Source: Charina bottae (lineage: Eukaryota > Chordata > Lepidosauria > Squamata > Charinaidae). From it: 64,000 nt of DNA. The stretch spans positions 3,224,001-3,288,000 of the forward strand of contig JALMGJ010000020.1 of assembly GCA_023362775.1 (NCBI GenBank), in the 5' to 3' direction. Below are positions 32,050-43,811 of the stretch, one piece after another; position 1 is the stretch's first letter, and each line of letters starts with the position of its first letter. A model generated the notes under the pieces. That model saw only the letters and a list, made by a program, of their open reading frames with translations, searched no databases and was not told the DNA's origin. A program made the translations under genes and the position numbers.

Positions 32050-32515
32050 TGTGTGTGTGTATCACCTGTATAGCCCTACATAGCATAGAACCAGGTTATT
32101 TGCAGGACCATCTACTACCAAGTGTATCTGCCTGTCCCACAGGCTCCAACAGTGTCCTGTCACTGGAACAATGTCATCTGATAGCTCCTTGGAGGTGTGC
32201 CTTCTTGGTGGTGTTTTTGGAACAATCTGACTCCCGGTATCCAGTAGGCCTCAGCCCTGCAGGCCCTTTAGAAAGGCAGTCAAGGCCTGACCAAGACCTT
32301 TCCCCAGGCCTTTGGGTCAGGATGAGCGGGTGAGTTGTAGTATATTTTAGACTGGTTGCAATTTTATTGTTCCAGTTGGTGTTTAATTATTTGTGTTGTT
32401 TTCCTTTGTCTTTGCATTCGTTGTTAATGTTTTCTCCTTTAGTATACCACCCACGCTATTTGAGTTGGATGGCCGGGTATATGTTATCAATAAATAGAAT
32501 AAATAAATAAACTTC
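32050..32515 (+). mobile_element. L2-type LINE 3' fragment
   Basis: Reads like the end of an L2 ORF (CIALHSIEPGYLQDHLLPS ... LEQCHLIAPWRCAFLVV), then a 3' UTR, taccacccacgctatttgag, and an aataaataaataaa tail. Confidence 0.75.
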
Positions 32516-32831
32516 TTGTTTGGTTGCAACTGCTTGAAAAAAAGCCAGTTGGCTAATGGCAATTTGGAGAAAGATGCTGCTTTAGTATTCAGTGTCTCTC
32601 ACTCTCTCAGTCAAGGGTATATGACTCCATTCTTTTTTGTATGCATAAACATGAATGTAGGTATATTGAATGAATATATATTTCAGTATTTTGCACTATT
32701 AGTCAAGTATGTTAGGTTCATCTCATAATAATTTACTTTTCCAGACCTGTCTGTAGCTTGAATCATGTCAACTGGATTTCTATTTTCTCAGTGGAAACGT
32801 TTCGCTCCTTATCCAAGGAGCTTCTTCCATC

Positions 32832-33592
32832 CACTGCAGCACAAACTAGGAGTCATCAGGACATTGTCACACAGAGCAGAAACCATCCCCACCTCCATGG
32901 ATTCCAAAAAGAATGAAAATCAGCACCTGAGAACAGCTGTGAAGGCCTGTGGATATCCAAATTGGGCCTTCACTAAATCTAAATCTACCAGACCTAAAAC
33001 AGCGACAGATAGGGCTGAGACTCAGAGTAAACGGAAGAACCTGGTCATTCCTTACATGGCTGGTGTGTCTGAAAAGATAAAACGGATATTTGGCAAACAC
33101 CACATACCTGTATATTTCAAACCCACCAACACACTGAGACAGAGGCTTGTATACCCCAAAGATCAAACTCCAAAACACAAGAAAAGCAATGTAGTTTATG
33201 CAATCCAGTGCAGTGAGGAGTGCTCTGAACTCTACATTGGAGAAACCAAACAACCTTTGTACAAGAGGATGGCCCAATACAGGAGAAGTAACACCATAGG
33301 ACCAGAGTCAGCAGTTTATCTTCATCTAAAGGAAAAAGGACACTCATTTGAGGACATTAATGTTCACATTTTAGACAGGGAAGATAAGTGGTTTGAAAGA
33401 GGGGTCAAGGAGTCCATTTATGCCAACTTGGAAAATCCTTCCTTGAATAGAGGTGGGGGCCTCAGGCACAATCTTTCCCCTATTTTCCTCCCTGCTTTGT
33501 CTTCTGTGCCTAGGAAGATTAAGACCATTTCGCAAGCTCAACAGCAGCATGGTAATCTTAACGATTCTCCTTTAGATGATAAAGGGACTTAG
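32832..33592 (+). CDS. Penelope-like GIY-YIG endonuclease segment, family 2
   Basis: The open frame runs from 32765, but codons before about 32832 derive from the inverted terminal repeat, so the retroelement protein begins around HPLQHKLGVIRTL. The order is: linker with VKACGYPNWAF, basic stretch, IPYMAGVSEKIKRIFGKHHI, GIY-YIG core NVVYAIQCSEECSELYIGETKQPLYKRM, SAVYLHLKEKGHSFED, WFERGVKESIYANLE, and a C-terminal LSSVPRKIKTISQAQQQ. It keeps the Tyr that the copy at 21.1-21.6 kb has lost. With no RT it cannot transpose on its own. Confidence 0.8.
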
Positions 33593-33680
33593 AAACAACA
33601 TCTCAAAATAACCATGACCTAGCCCCAGGTGTAAGGTCACACAGCCACCTAGAAACGTATTTAAGGATTCCCTTACTAAC

Positions 33681-33736
33681 TTTGCTCAGACTGAAGAAGC
33701 TCCTTGGATAAGGAGCGAAACGTTTCCACTGAGAAA
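33681..33736 (+). ncRNA. hammerhead-like motif, Penelope family 2
   Basis: Same as at 21848: CTCAG, CTGAAGA (33691-33697), 7-bp stem II with GGAT loop, GAAACG, CTGAG. All core bases are intact. Confidence 0.55.
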
Positions 33737-33846
33737 ATAGAAATCCAGTTGACATGATTCAAGCTACAGACAATTCCATCTGGATGACTGAGAACCTTCA
33801 TAGACATTTTTCCAGACCTGGTTTGAAACTTGTGAGTTTCAAACAT

Positions 33847-33847
33847 A

Positions 33848-33926
<79 letters not shown>

Positions 33927-33973
33927 GTGTACACACACACACACATACTGTATACATACACACACACACACAC
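33847..33973 (+). repeat. (TATGTG)n followed by (CA)n microsatellite
   Basis: About 14 hexamer units, then alternating CA tracts split by tactgtatac. Confidence 0.95.
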
Positions 33974-33984
33974 ACACTCATCAT

Positions 33985-34440
33985 ATTCCTTTTCAGGGTA
34001 AGAAATATTATGTCAAGTGTAGGAAAAGAGTAAGAAATGGTGGACAAAAGAAATTAAAAATTTCTTTTTTCTTTAAAAATTAAAGACCTAAAATCACGGC
34101 AGTTATATGGTACTAAGTCTATTTCCAGAAATGGTTATTCATGCCCAGTGAGCCTCACAAAAGAGTAATCAGTAAGTCAGTCTAGAAATCGAAATCGAAA
34201 CCATTCGAAGTCCTAGTCAAAAGTTCCAGAAGGCTAAATTTAGAAAGCAAAGGTCAGGGTCCAGGCAACAGAGAATCAAGTAGAGAGGTCATTCAAGCAG
34301 TTCGGGTTCAAGTCATCCAGGCTCTGAACAGCAGACCTTGCTTCCAGCAATAAACTACCCTCAACAAGAGCTTCTAGAACAGCAATTCTGCTCTTACTCA
34401 GTTGGTGCTCTTAAGCTGATCTAGTTCCAGGGACATCAAA
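33985..34440. other. no recognised feature
   Basis: Unassigned. Confidence 0.45.
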
Positions 34441-34449
34441 AATAGATTA

Positions 34450-34781
34450 AAGGTAAAGGTTCCCCCTGCACATTTGTGCAGTCGTGTCCGACTCTAGGGG
34501 CCGGTGCTCATCTCCGTTTGTTAGCCAAAGAGCCAGCGTTGTCCGAAGACGCTTCCACGGTCATGTGGACGCATGACATGCGCGGAACGCTGTTACCTAC
34601 CCACCGAAGTGGTACCTATTCATCTACTTGCATTTGCATGCTTTTGAATTGCTAGGTTGGCAAGAGCTGGGGCGAGTGCGGGGGCTCACTCCGTCAGGCG
34701 GGGCTAGGGATTCGAACCTCTGAACTTGCGATCTTCCGATCGACAAGCCTGGCGTCTTACCCGCTGAGCCACCACGCCCCC
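34450..34781 (-). mobile_element. Sauria SINE, copy 2
   Basis: Reverse orientation: BovB-like tail gtcgtgtccgactctag at the left, body ggtacctattcatctacttg, and tRNA-like head (ggctcagcgggtaagacgcc on the - strand) at the right. Confidence 0.93.
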
Positions 34782-34805
34782 ATACTGGCTCAGTACATGA
34801 TGATG

Positions 34806-35129
34806 ATAGTTTCTTTCTAGGGAGCTCCTTTCTTTTCCTTTCCCAGAGCTCGGCTTGCCTCCCAGTATCTCTTCCCAGCTTATCAGCATCCCTTGCTCTT
34901 CTAAATGTTCTATAGCTAGTTTTCTTGGGAAAGTGCTTTTGTAATACTGGCCCAAATTGACATCATGCACTGAGCCAATTTGGGCCAGTATTACAAAAGC
35001 ACTTTCCCAAGAAAACTAGCTATAGAACATTTAGAAGAGCAAGGGATGCTGATAAGCTGGGAAGAGATACTGGGAGGCAAGCCGAGCTCTGGGAAAGGAA
35101 AAGAAAGGAGCTCCCTAGAAAGAAACTAT
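34806..35129. repeat. 154-bp-arm palindrome
   Basis: Arms 34806-34959 and 34976-35129 are reverse complements with no mismatch that I can find, separated by 16 bp. The two mirror ORFs here (34704-34970 - and 34980-35207 +, both with GQYYKSTFPRKLAIEHLEEQ) simply reflect the symmetry. Arm content is not recognised. Confidence 0.95.
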
Positions 35130-36261
35130 GTTTGCGGAGTAACTGCCTCTTTGTTTTTTCAAAACCCTACTGAAGTTCTGTCCTGTTATCACATCGTTAT
35201 ACCCTAACAGCCGTACTGACCTCAGGAGGCACATGATGTGTTACATCCAGTGAAATGCTTGGCTGCTCTATCCAATCACATGTATATTCAATCTGTGTGA
35301 ATCTATAAAGACTCCCTCTCTCTTTAGGTATGTCTACACTTCCAGAGTTGTCAATCAACCAATCTGTGCTTCAGTGTCCTGGTCTCCAGTTTTTAAAATG
35401 AACCCCTTTGTGGGGAATATTTCCTACTACACACTCTTGGTTAAACACAAAAAACTTTGTGCTGAAGCAGCTTGAAGACTAGCAAATTCATTCCAGCAAA
35501 ACTTTATTATTCAGACACTGTTTGCAATAGTACATGTGTGGGTCTTTAAGGTGAGAAGCACAGCTACCCTGCTGGGATTTCTTGTGAATCATCACCTCAT
35601 CGGTGCAAGGATGTCTGTTTCACTGTTTGTTCACTTCATCTGAATAGTCAAATGGAAAGTTCAGCCATGATCTCCTGGGAATACAGGCAAGTGAAAATGA
35701 ATCAGAATGGAAAGCAATGGAATATGTAGCTGGATTGCTTGGAGTGGGTGTTCTTTCCAAAGAACTTGTAATTATTTGTGGAAAAATACTGACTAATTGA
35801 CAAAAAGCAGAATGGCAACGGACGAGTGCCTGGGGACCAGAATTAGGTGGAATTAGCTATCTTTGTCATCAACCACATGATTGATGAAGTATCCTAGATC
35901 ATCTCCATAGCAAAAACTGTATTTGGAAGAAGTGCAAAAGCATTACTTTATACATGAATCAGTTAAAGACAACTTTAAGATGCCTCTGCAATAGTTTGGG
36001 AACAAGATTAGGGGCATGTTGACATTTGCCATTTAAGCTGCTCCTGGCCTGTACTCATGCCAGCTGGACTCTTAAGACATCTTTTTAAAAATCCTGTCTG
36101 TGCTGAGACACTTTGGGAACAGCTTGTAAGGTGTTAAGTCCGGCCTGCAGGCGACTATGTCCTCCCACTGGACAATTCTGCTGCTGCTGCCCCCTCCTAC
36201 TTTTCTTCCAGGAAACTGATTACCTGTTGTTTTCCATACTGGGGACAGGTCTTCCTGGATA
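35130..36261. other. no recognised feature
   Basis: 1.1 kb unassigned, non-coding by appearance. Confidence 0.45.
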
Positions 36262-36263
36262 TA

Positions 36264-36476
36264 CAGGTAGTCCTCGTTTATCAACCACAATTGGGACCGT
36301 CAACTCAGTCATTAAGTGAAGCGGTCGCTAAGTGAAACCGTGACAGTGCTTATGATTTTACTTCAGGTTTCCTTTGCTTTACAGACCTGTGAAGGTTGTT
36401 AGTGTGAGGATTGGTCGCAAAGTTACTTTTTCATCACTGTCATAACTGCAAATGGTGGCTAAACGAGGACTATCTG
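36264..36476. mobile_element. pogo/Tigger-like MITE, copy 2
   Basis: CAGGTAGTCCTCGTTTA and TAAACGAGGACTATCTG ends between TA dinucleotides. Internally deleted relative to the 400-bp copies. Confidence 0.75.
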
Positions 36477-36478
36477 TA

Positions 36479-36915
36479 TATACTTTTATGTGTATGTAGG
36501 TATGTACTATATGTGTGTATTCATACATACAAAGTTAAAACATCAAAATGCACATACATGCAGGCACAACAAAAAGCTTTTTAAAGAAAACAACTTTTCT
36601 TACTACATTTTTAAAAAAAATTGTCAGTGCTCAACATCCTATGAGGAGTTCGGAAGCTTACAATAAAGGATTTTCAGCAGTTTTATAAACTTAATGGTTT
36701 TGCAGCTCATCTATCAAGAAGCTTAGAGTGAGGGCTATTTGTGTCATGGGTCTGCCTACTGCCCTTATAAAAATAGTGAATATTAAACCTTTAGCATCAT
36801 AAATTTTCCCAGCCTAGTGTGTTGGGCTACAGTCTCCCATGCTTGGGGGAAAGGACTGCTGGATACTTGACACTGGCTCCAGTTGCAACTGGGGTCTTAA
36901 GTGGGATCTTTTTTT
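36479..36915. other. no recognised feature
   Basis: Unassigned AT-rich sequence. Confidence 0.45.
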
Positions 36916-36917
36916 TA

Positions 36918-37459
36918 AAGATTTTTTATCCTGCCTTTATTATTTTTTTAAGTAACTCAAGGCAGGGAGCATACCTAATACACCTTCCTCCTCCTATTTT
37001 CCCCACAACAACAACCCTTTGAGGTGAGTTGGGCTGAGAGAGAGTGACTGGCCCAAGGTCACCCAGCCGGCTTTCATGCCTAAGGCGGGATTAGAACTCT
37101 CAGTCTCCTGCTTTGCCATTGGCTCCTTCCTAGGGCTGAGAGAGAGTGACTGGCCCAAAGTCACCCAGCCGGCTTTCATGCCTAAGGCAGGACTAGAACT
37201 CTCAGTCTCCTGGTTTGCCATTGGCTCCTTCCTAGGGCTGAGAGAGAGTGACTGGCCCAAAGTCACCTAGCCAGCTTTCATGCCTAAGGCGGGACTAGAA
37301 CTCTCAGTCTCCTGCTTTGCCATTGGCTCCTTCCTAGGGCTGAGAGAGAGTAATTGGCCCAAGGTCACTCAGCCGGCTTTCATGCCTAAGGCAGGACTAG
37401 AACTCACCATCTCCTGGTTTCTAGCCTGGAGCCTTAACCACTAGACCAGACTGGCTCTC
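36918..37459 (-). mobile_element. SINE-T with fourfold body
   Basis: Reverse-oriented SINE-T with tail-side flank ttttccccacaacaacaacc, four tandem ~102-bp body units, and the head (gagccagtctggtctagtgg on the - strand). Confidence 0.88.
37030..37440. repeat. ~102-bp tandem repeat inside SINE, 4 copies
   Basis: Same unit as at 10364-10668, including the gccattggctccttccta linker. Confidence 0.9.
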
Positions 37460-37599
37460 CTTTTTGAAATATATTTGGCTGAACACCCTTAGAAATCTCT
37501 CAGAGCTACTGTTCAGGGTGGGGAGAGGGCAAGATTCTAAGCAGATTTAATCTGGAAACACAGAATCTTTTCATAGACCATCCTGCCCCAAATGGGAAG

Positions 37600-37760
37600 A
37601 TCAGGTACATATCTTGATTTTAGGAAGAATTTGACAAACTACCCCATGGCATTCTAATTAACAGGATAGTTAATATAGGCTGGAAGTCATGGCATAAAGT
37701 AAATATGTAGCTGACTCAAAAATTATCTCTTCCAATTGTATGACTCTGTGAGACTGAGAC
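37600..37760 (+). mobile_element. CR1-type LINE relic
   Basis: LDFRKNLTNYPMAF (from LDFSKAFDKVPHGIL) followed after a gap by ttccaattgtatgactctg, a CR1 3'-end-like stretch. Confidence 0.5.
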
Positions 37761-38055
37761 TAGTATATGCTGCCCTTCTGCCTGCAGATAGAAAGAAAAT
37801 CTGTTGCCACAAAACCAAAAAGTGTATTTTGAGAACTTAAAAATACATATATATGCTTATATAATAAAATATACTGAATTCACAAAATCTTGCTCCATAA
37901 TAAACATATTAGTATTTAAAGTGCCAAAAAATATCTAATCTAGAGTTTGTTATAATAGTGGACCTACATCCATAAAGTAAGCAGTCTAGAAAATGTAACA
38001 GGCTAGTAGGCAAAAGTATTTTCATCTCAAAAATGCTGCTCTTCTTCCTTTACTG

Positions 38056-38306
38056 CACGGGTGGGGAACCTTTTTTCTGCCAAGGCCCATCTGGATATTT
38101 ATAACTGGGGACTGGGGGGGTGGAGGGCGGGGTTTTTGGGATTTCTGCTGACTGGGGCCCGGAGTTTGCGGGCAGGAACCAATCACAAGCACTGGGGGGC
38201 GGGGTTTGTAGGCGGGAGCCAATTGCATGGAAGGGGTGGGGTTTGCAGGTGGGAGCCCCACGGGCCTTAGGCGGGAGCCCCACGGGCCTGACGTTGCCCA
38301 CCCCTG
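38056..38306. mobile_element. hAT MITE family 3
   Basis: Ends CACGGGTGGGGAACC and GTTGCCCACCCCTG with perfect 8-bp duplication CTTTACTG (38048-38055, 38307-38314). The interior has G-rich units ggcggggtttgtaggcggg and agccaattgc, also present in hAT family 2. Confidence 0.88.
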
Positions 38307-38410
38307 CTTTACTGCATGCCTTAATCTTCTTTTGGGGAGTAGAAATATAACCTACTGATGAAATGCAAAACTGAACCTTTCAGTATCCAGCCTGTCCACT
38401 ATTTTAAGTT

Positions 38411-38488
38411 TCCTTCCTTCCTTCCTTCCTTCCTTCCTTCCTTCCTTCCTTCCTTCCTTCCTTCCTTCCTTCCTTCCTTCCTTCCTTC
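38411..38488 (+). repeat. (TTCC)n microsatellite
   Basis: About 19 tetranucleotide units. Confidence 0.97.
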
Positions 38489-38489
38489 T

Positions 38490-39322
38490 CGCGGGGCTCA
38501 TGAATGGTGCTTGGCTAAGCTCTCTGATAAAATGAAGTCATGCAATTTATTTGTGGCAAAATTCCTACTGTGAATGGTTGGTGTCAACTGAACACAGAAT
38601 GAATGAAAATCAGATTGGAGCTGCACCCCAAATATTAATAAGATAAAACATCACACAGGACCTACCTAAAGTTAATTACTTAATTAAGGGAAACACCTGC
38701 CCATGTAACATTTTTCTGCATTGGTTTTGAATGGGAATGCCAAATATGACAGGAGCTCAAAATTTATCGCACTGAGTCACTGAGGTTTCTGTCTAAAGAA
38801 GTCCTCAACCACCCAGACTGATTATTGGCACACCTTGATTCAAGATGAGGAAAGTAGTTATGAAAGCACTCTGTAGTTACTTTATAAGCTGAGGGGAACG
38901 TTCAACACTGCCTCCCTCATGTCTCTTTGATTTTTCAAATAACATTCTTCCAACATCCTTGCTTTTTATGTAAATACAGAAGGTGTGTATTTAAAGATGT
39001 TGGTCAGTCATTGTGTGCAGCGAGCATTCATGTTTAATATGCATCCATGTTTATTTCCAAAAGGAGGTTAAATATTAAGTGGCAAGAGCTTTTGAGTTTT
39101 GTTTTATATCTTTAAATACTCTGGAGTTCTAATTTTAAAAAAGGAAATTATATAAGGCTGAATTTATTCATCCCTGTTCTTGAACCACTGCCAGACACCG
39201 TGGAAGGTAAGCAAAAATCCTCTGGTGAATCAGGTTGCTGTAAGTCTTATGCCCCAGGCAAGGCTGACTAGGGGATTCTGAGGACTGACCTCCAGTTGGA
39301 GGAAGCTCATTGGTGAGCAATC
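38490..39322. other. no recognised feature
   Basis: Unassigned non-coding sequence. Confidence 0.45.
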
Positions 39323-39330
39323 CATTACTT

Positions 39331-39568
39331 CAGGGCTTTCCAAAGTTTTCCCGTGGCGACACACCAACCGGCATTGGTGTGTCGCCGCGGGAAAACCCGG
39401 AAGCTCTGCTGCTGCTGCTTTCGGGTTTTGCGCGCTGCAGTTAGTGTGTCGCTGCGGGAAAACCTGGAAGCGCTGATGATGATCAATGCTTCCGGGTTGT
39501 GTGGCGACACACCAGACTGTGTGTGGCGACACACTTTTGTGTCGCGACACACAGTTTGGAAAGCTCTG
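39331..39568. mobile_element. hAT MITE family 1, copy 7
   Basis: CAGGGCTTTCCAAAG ... GTTTGGAAAGCTCTG, duplication CATTACTT (39323-39330, 39569-39576). Same subtype as copy 1, in the opposite orientation. Confidence 0.92.
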
Positions 39569-39639
39569 CATTACTTGGTTCTCCTTTTGAGAAGCTTCCA
39601 TTGGTTCAAGGAAAATATTAGTGTTTGGATGGCTTGGCC

Positions 39640-39965
39640 CCCAGGACCATCTCTCCTATGCAGATTGAGCCCATCCTGCACATTCTTCCCAAGAGGAGAT
39701 GCTGAAGGCCTCCACTCTGTGTGAGGGGGAGGAGTGCTTCTTCTTGAAAGGTGGCCCCACACGATGGACAGGTCGTTCCTTGAGGTTCTGGGGGCACCTT
39801 ATTCGCCTTTTGCAAGGCTGTTAAGACCATATCGGTCTGGAAGCCTTCTGTCCTCCTTGATGGAGATGGGCTACCTCTGTGGTTTTTGTAAAGTTATGTT
39901 TTGCTGTGGTTCTGTGCTGTGGCTTTTGATTTGTTGCCTCGGGTTCTTAGTTATGTGTTGTTATT
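39640..39965 (+). mobile_element. possible L2-type LINE 3' relic
   Basis: Weak coding resemblance to an L2 C-terminus (EVLGAPYSPFARLLRP) followed by a T/G-rich 3' region. Low certainty. Confidence 0.4.
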
Positions 39966-40302
39966 CTGTGTAGACCATCCACAGTCTACAGAATAAGCAG
40001 TGCACAAGGTTTTGCATAAACAAGTCAAAGAAATAAGGTGATGCTTGTAGCTGCCAGGCTTACCTGACCAGGACCGGGCAGTAAATCTCCATCCCCCGAC
40101 CGCACCCCTGGCGGCTCCTGGCAATGTAAAATGAAGCCCCCTTGAAAGGCGATTGTTCCTGGTCCAAGTGGGGGAGCTTCTTTCCCCACTTTGCTTTTTC
40201 TCCCTGCCTTTCCTCCTCTTCAAGGCCTTCAAGAAGCTGCTGGTTGCTGGCACAAACTGTTTAACTGTACTGGCTATCAATTTACTTTCTTACAGGATAG
40301 AC

Positions 40303-40597
40303 CATAGCTTTCCAAACTGTGTGTCACGACACTTTAGTGTGTCGCAACACACAGTTTAGTGTGTCGCAACACAACCCGGAAGCGGTGGCAGGGGCGTGCA
40401 CGGCGGCGGCACAGGGACATGCGCGGTGGTGGCAGTGTGTATGGCGGTGGCGGCAGCGACGACGGCGGCGGCGTGCCATCAGCGCTTCTGCATTTTAGCG
40501 GAAATCCACACGAGGCCCCCGCCGCCGCGCGCACCCCTGCACCGCCACCGCTGCCGCCGTTGGTGTGTCGCCAACGGCAGCAGTTTGGAAAGCACTG
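40303..40597. mobile_element. hAT MITE family 1, copy 8 (GC-rich interior)
   Basis: CATAGCTTTCCAAAC ... GTTTGGAAAGCACTG with perfect duplication GGATAGAC (40295-40302, 40598-40605). Interior rich in ggcggtggc-type triplets. Confidence 0.92.
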
Positions 40598-40605
40598 GGA
40601 TAGAC

Positions 40606-41190
40606 AGTCACTTTGATTTAAATTTGAAATTAGGGAACTTTCAAAAGACAGCAGAAATGTTCAAGAGAAATTTATCTGAGCTTGTATCTAAAGAACCAAA
40701 GCTAGTTGAGTTAAGATGTGCTTATAGCCTTGTATTTTTGTACAGGTCACTCTCATCATTTAACTAGCCATGAAGAATTTAGTATTGGACGAACAGAAAA
40801 ATATATATAAACAGATCTAAGGATTCATTGAAACACTATGAATAATGTTAACATATTTCGGCAATGGTTGAAGTGGGAATAAATCTTGTTGCCTGTAATT
40901 TTTGTCTAATCACCATGAATATAATTACAGAGAGTATTGTAAGTGGTTCTCCAGCTTTTTGTGCAGTGTGTCATATGTCTTCTACTACAAGGCAGAAATA
41001 GATGCCTATAAATGTGTTCATGGTTTCCCTGTATTTTAATAATTACTCTGCATGAATGAAAATGATTTATACTTAGAATGACTGAAACATGTGCCCAGGC
41101 AGATAGCTTTTCAATGTATAAATGAAGTGTAAACAAAACCTAGTAGAGCTCTCTGAATGTTTAGTTAGAAATAACTCCTAGTATATTCAC
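40606..41190. other. no recognised feature
   Basis: Unassigned. Confidence 0.45.
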
Positions 41191-41195
41191 TTGTG

Positions 41196-41509
41196 TGGCA
41201 TGGTGACTCAGCGGGTAAGGCACCAGGCTTGTTGATCGGAAGATTGCAAGTTCGGAGGTTCGAATCCCTAGCCCTGCGTGCGGAGTGAGCTCCTGCACTT
41301 GCTCCAGCTCTCGCCAAACTAGCAATTCGAAAGCATGCAAATGCAAGTAGATCAATAGGTACCACTTTGGTGGGTAGGTAACAGCGTTCCGCGCGTGTCA
41401 TGCGTCCACATGACCGTGGAAGCGTCTTCGGACAACGCTGGCTCTTCGGCTAACAAACGGAGATGAGCACCGGCCCCTAGAGTCAGACACGACCCTTTAC
41501 CTTTGCATA
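41196..41509 (+). mobile_element. Sauria SINE, copy 3
   Basis: gactcagcgggtaaggcacc head, ggttcgaatccct B box, caattcgaaagcatgcaaat body and agagtcagacacgac tail. Confidence 0.92.
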
Positions 41510-41934
41510 ATTGACTGCTTAACTTTTAAATTAATTAATTGTTTAAAATATTTATAGCCTGGCTGCTCTCCAGAGGGACTGAGGCACTTACCAGTCCGTA
41601 TAAGATAATGGGATGTATTTCTGGGAGCAGGGACTGCTGGCCAGAGATGGATTGCACCTTATGAGAATTGGGAAGAACGTGTTTGAAAGGCATCTTACCA
41701 ACCTGATCCAGCCATCTTAAACTGATTCCTGTGGGGCAGGGAGAAGAGAGCCCAGGAAGCAGTGCAGTGCCAAGCACTTGGAATGAGCATTTAAATGCAG
41801 GAAGAGATTGGTGACTCATGTGACCCAATGATTCCAGTGTCTCTATATAAATGCCTAGTAGACTATGGGGAATAAACAGGAAGAACTTGAAGTCTCAATG
41901 CAGGAAGGTCAATAAGATTTAGTAGGCGGTACTG
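41510..41934. other. no recognised feature
   Basis: Unassigned; possibly decayed LINE text. Confidence 0.35.
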
Positions 41935-41937
41935 AAG

Positions 41938-42276
41938 GGTGTGGTGGCTCAGCGGGTAAGACGCCAGGCTTGTTGATCGGAAGATTGCAAGTTCGGAGGT
42001 TCGAATCCCTAGCCCTGCGTGCGGAGTGAGCGCCCGCACTAGCTCCAGCTCTTGCCAACCTAGCAATTCGAAAGCATGCAAATACAAGTAGATCAACAGG
42101 TACCACTTCGGTGGGTAGGTAACAGCGTTCTGTGTGCATCATGCCGGCCACATGACCGCGGAAGCGTCTTCGGACAACGCTGGCTCTTTGGCTAACAAAC
42201 GGAGATGAGCACCGGCCCCTAGAGTCGGACACGACTGCACAAATGTGCGGGGGGTACCTTTACCTTTACCTTTACT
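41938..42276 (+). mobile_element. Sauria SINE, copy 4
   Basis: Complete copy ending in agagtcggacacgactgcac and a ctttaccttta tail. Short flanking repeat tactgaa at both sides. Confidence 0.93.
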
Positions 42277-43795
42277 GAAACCTGGCAGGAGAAAACCTGA
42301 ATAAAATGCAAAGATTGAAAGGTACAACATATTCAAAAGGAATAGGCGAGACAGAAGGGAAGGTGGAATGGTATTACATCTGAAGGAAATGCACACATAA
42401 ATGAAGATCCAGGACTTTGAGCATGAGGATCCAGCCAACATCATTTAGGTAAGAATACAAGACAGGGAAACAACAAAGATGGAGTGGGATGGGTGGGTGG
42501 GTTGCTATAAACTGCTAAGCCACACAAAAGATCTGAATAATGCCCTCCTGGACCAGATTACAGAATTTCCAAGGAGGAGAGACATTCTAATAACGGAATC
42601 TCTAACTACCTGAATATCTGCTGGAAAATCAACTCAGTCAAGATTGCATGGTTCCAAGAATTCCTCAGTGGTCTTGCTGGTAGTTTCATTTTTCAGAAGG
42701 TTGAACAAGCGACAAGGGGGTTGACTCTCTGAGAACCGATCCCAATCCAGTAGGAAACTGCTTGTTGGAGAGGCAAAAACAGTGGGAACTTTGGGAGTAG
42801 GAGAGCATGTCAACTTGGTATTCAGGATAATACAGAAAGATATACAGTATTGAATAATTCCAGGAAAACCAATTTCACAAGCTCAGAAACAATTTCACAA
42901 GGTGGAAATCCATGGACAGAAATCCTCAGGTCAAGGGGAAAGAAGGAGAGTTGGGAACTTCTTGAAAATTAGATACCAGAAGTTCAGTTGCACACCATTC
43001 CAATGAGGAAAAAAAAAGAGGGGAGCAGTTTTGGAAATTGTTGCGGAGGAATAGGGAGATTTAGACTGAAGTGGGACATGTGTAGGAAATGGAAGATAGG
43101 TGTAATCACCAAGGCAGCGTACAGGAAGCTAATACCTGCCAAAATAAAGTTAGGAAAGTGCAAAACAAATTTAGGCTGAAAAGGGAAGGTAAAAGCAACA
43201 AACGGGGCTTTGGGGGTATCTGAATAGTAAAAGGAAGAAAAGAGAGTGGGTGGGACTGCTGTTGAAGTCAGCAGGACCATTGCTTTGCCTCCTTGCAGTA
43301 AGTAATCAAATTTACGCTTATTCTATATAGGCCTTTCCCTTTGCATAATTTTAGGGGCGCTATTCTATCCTGATTATAAAACCCGCAGTATATCAACAGA
43401 ATTGATATCAAAGGAAAAATGGCTAGTGTAAGTGGCAAATACCTCTTCCTCCATGATCGGATCATAACTTGAGTAAACATATTATTTAATTTCTTCAGTT
43501 TTGTAAAGAACTTTTTGGAGGAACAAGACAGAGCTTAGATGTTTATCTAAATATTGAATATTTTCTATCTGTATACATTCTTTCATAGAATCATCTAGAA
43601 TAAGTCGAATGATATTCTCTAGTTGTGCTCCTTGATAATATAGTTTCCCATATCGTAAGGAGTATAGAAAATGTTCTTATTAATTCTTGATTTTGATGAT
43701 TTCATGGAATTACCGAGGAGTTTTTTTATGATTAATTGATAATATAGCAACATTTTCAACTCTTTTCTTTTAATATACTTAGCTGAATATGTTGG
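42277..43795. other. unassigned; possible LINE endonuclease relic
   Basis: Between about 42530 and 42800 the + strand reads NICWKINSVKIAWFQEFL...QKVEQATRG, which faintly resembles the endonuclease region of CR1/L2 LINEs (DFNYPDICW... motif). The remainder is unassigned. Confidence 0.3.
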
Positions 43796-43811
43796 ATTGG
43801 GAATAGTAAGT

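Larger units (their letters stand above)
32749..33775 (+). mobile_element. Penelope-like element family 2, + strand copy
   Basis: A GIY-YIG ORF followed by a full terminal repeat with a hammerhead-like motif (33681-33736). It is preceded by a partial terminal repeat in the opposite orientation (32749-32829). The first coding text after that junction is HPLQHKLGVIRTLSHRAETIP, the RT-distal linker, so the RT is missing. Confidence 0.88.

Noticed and set aside
34704..35207. Two similar divergent small genes (GQYYKSTFPRK...)
   Set aside because: They are mirror images generated by the palindrome, and the - strand one runs into a SINE; no known domain.
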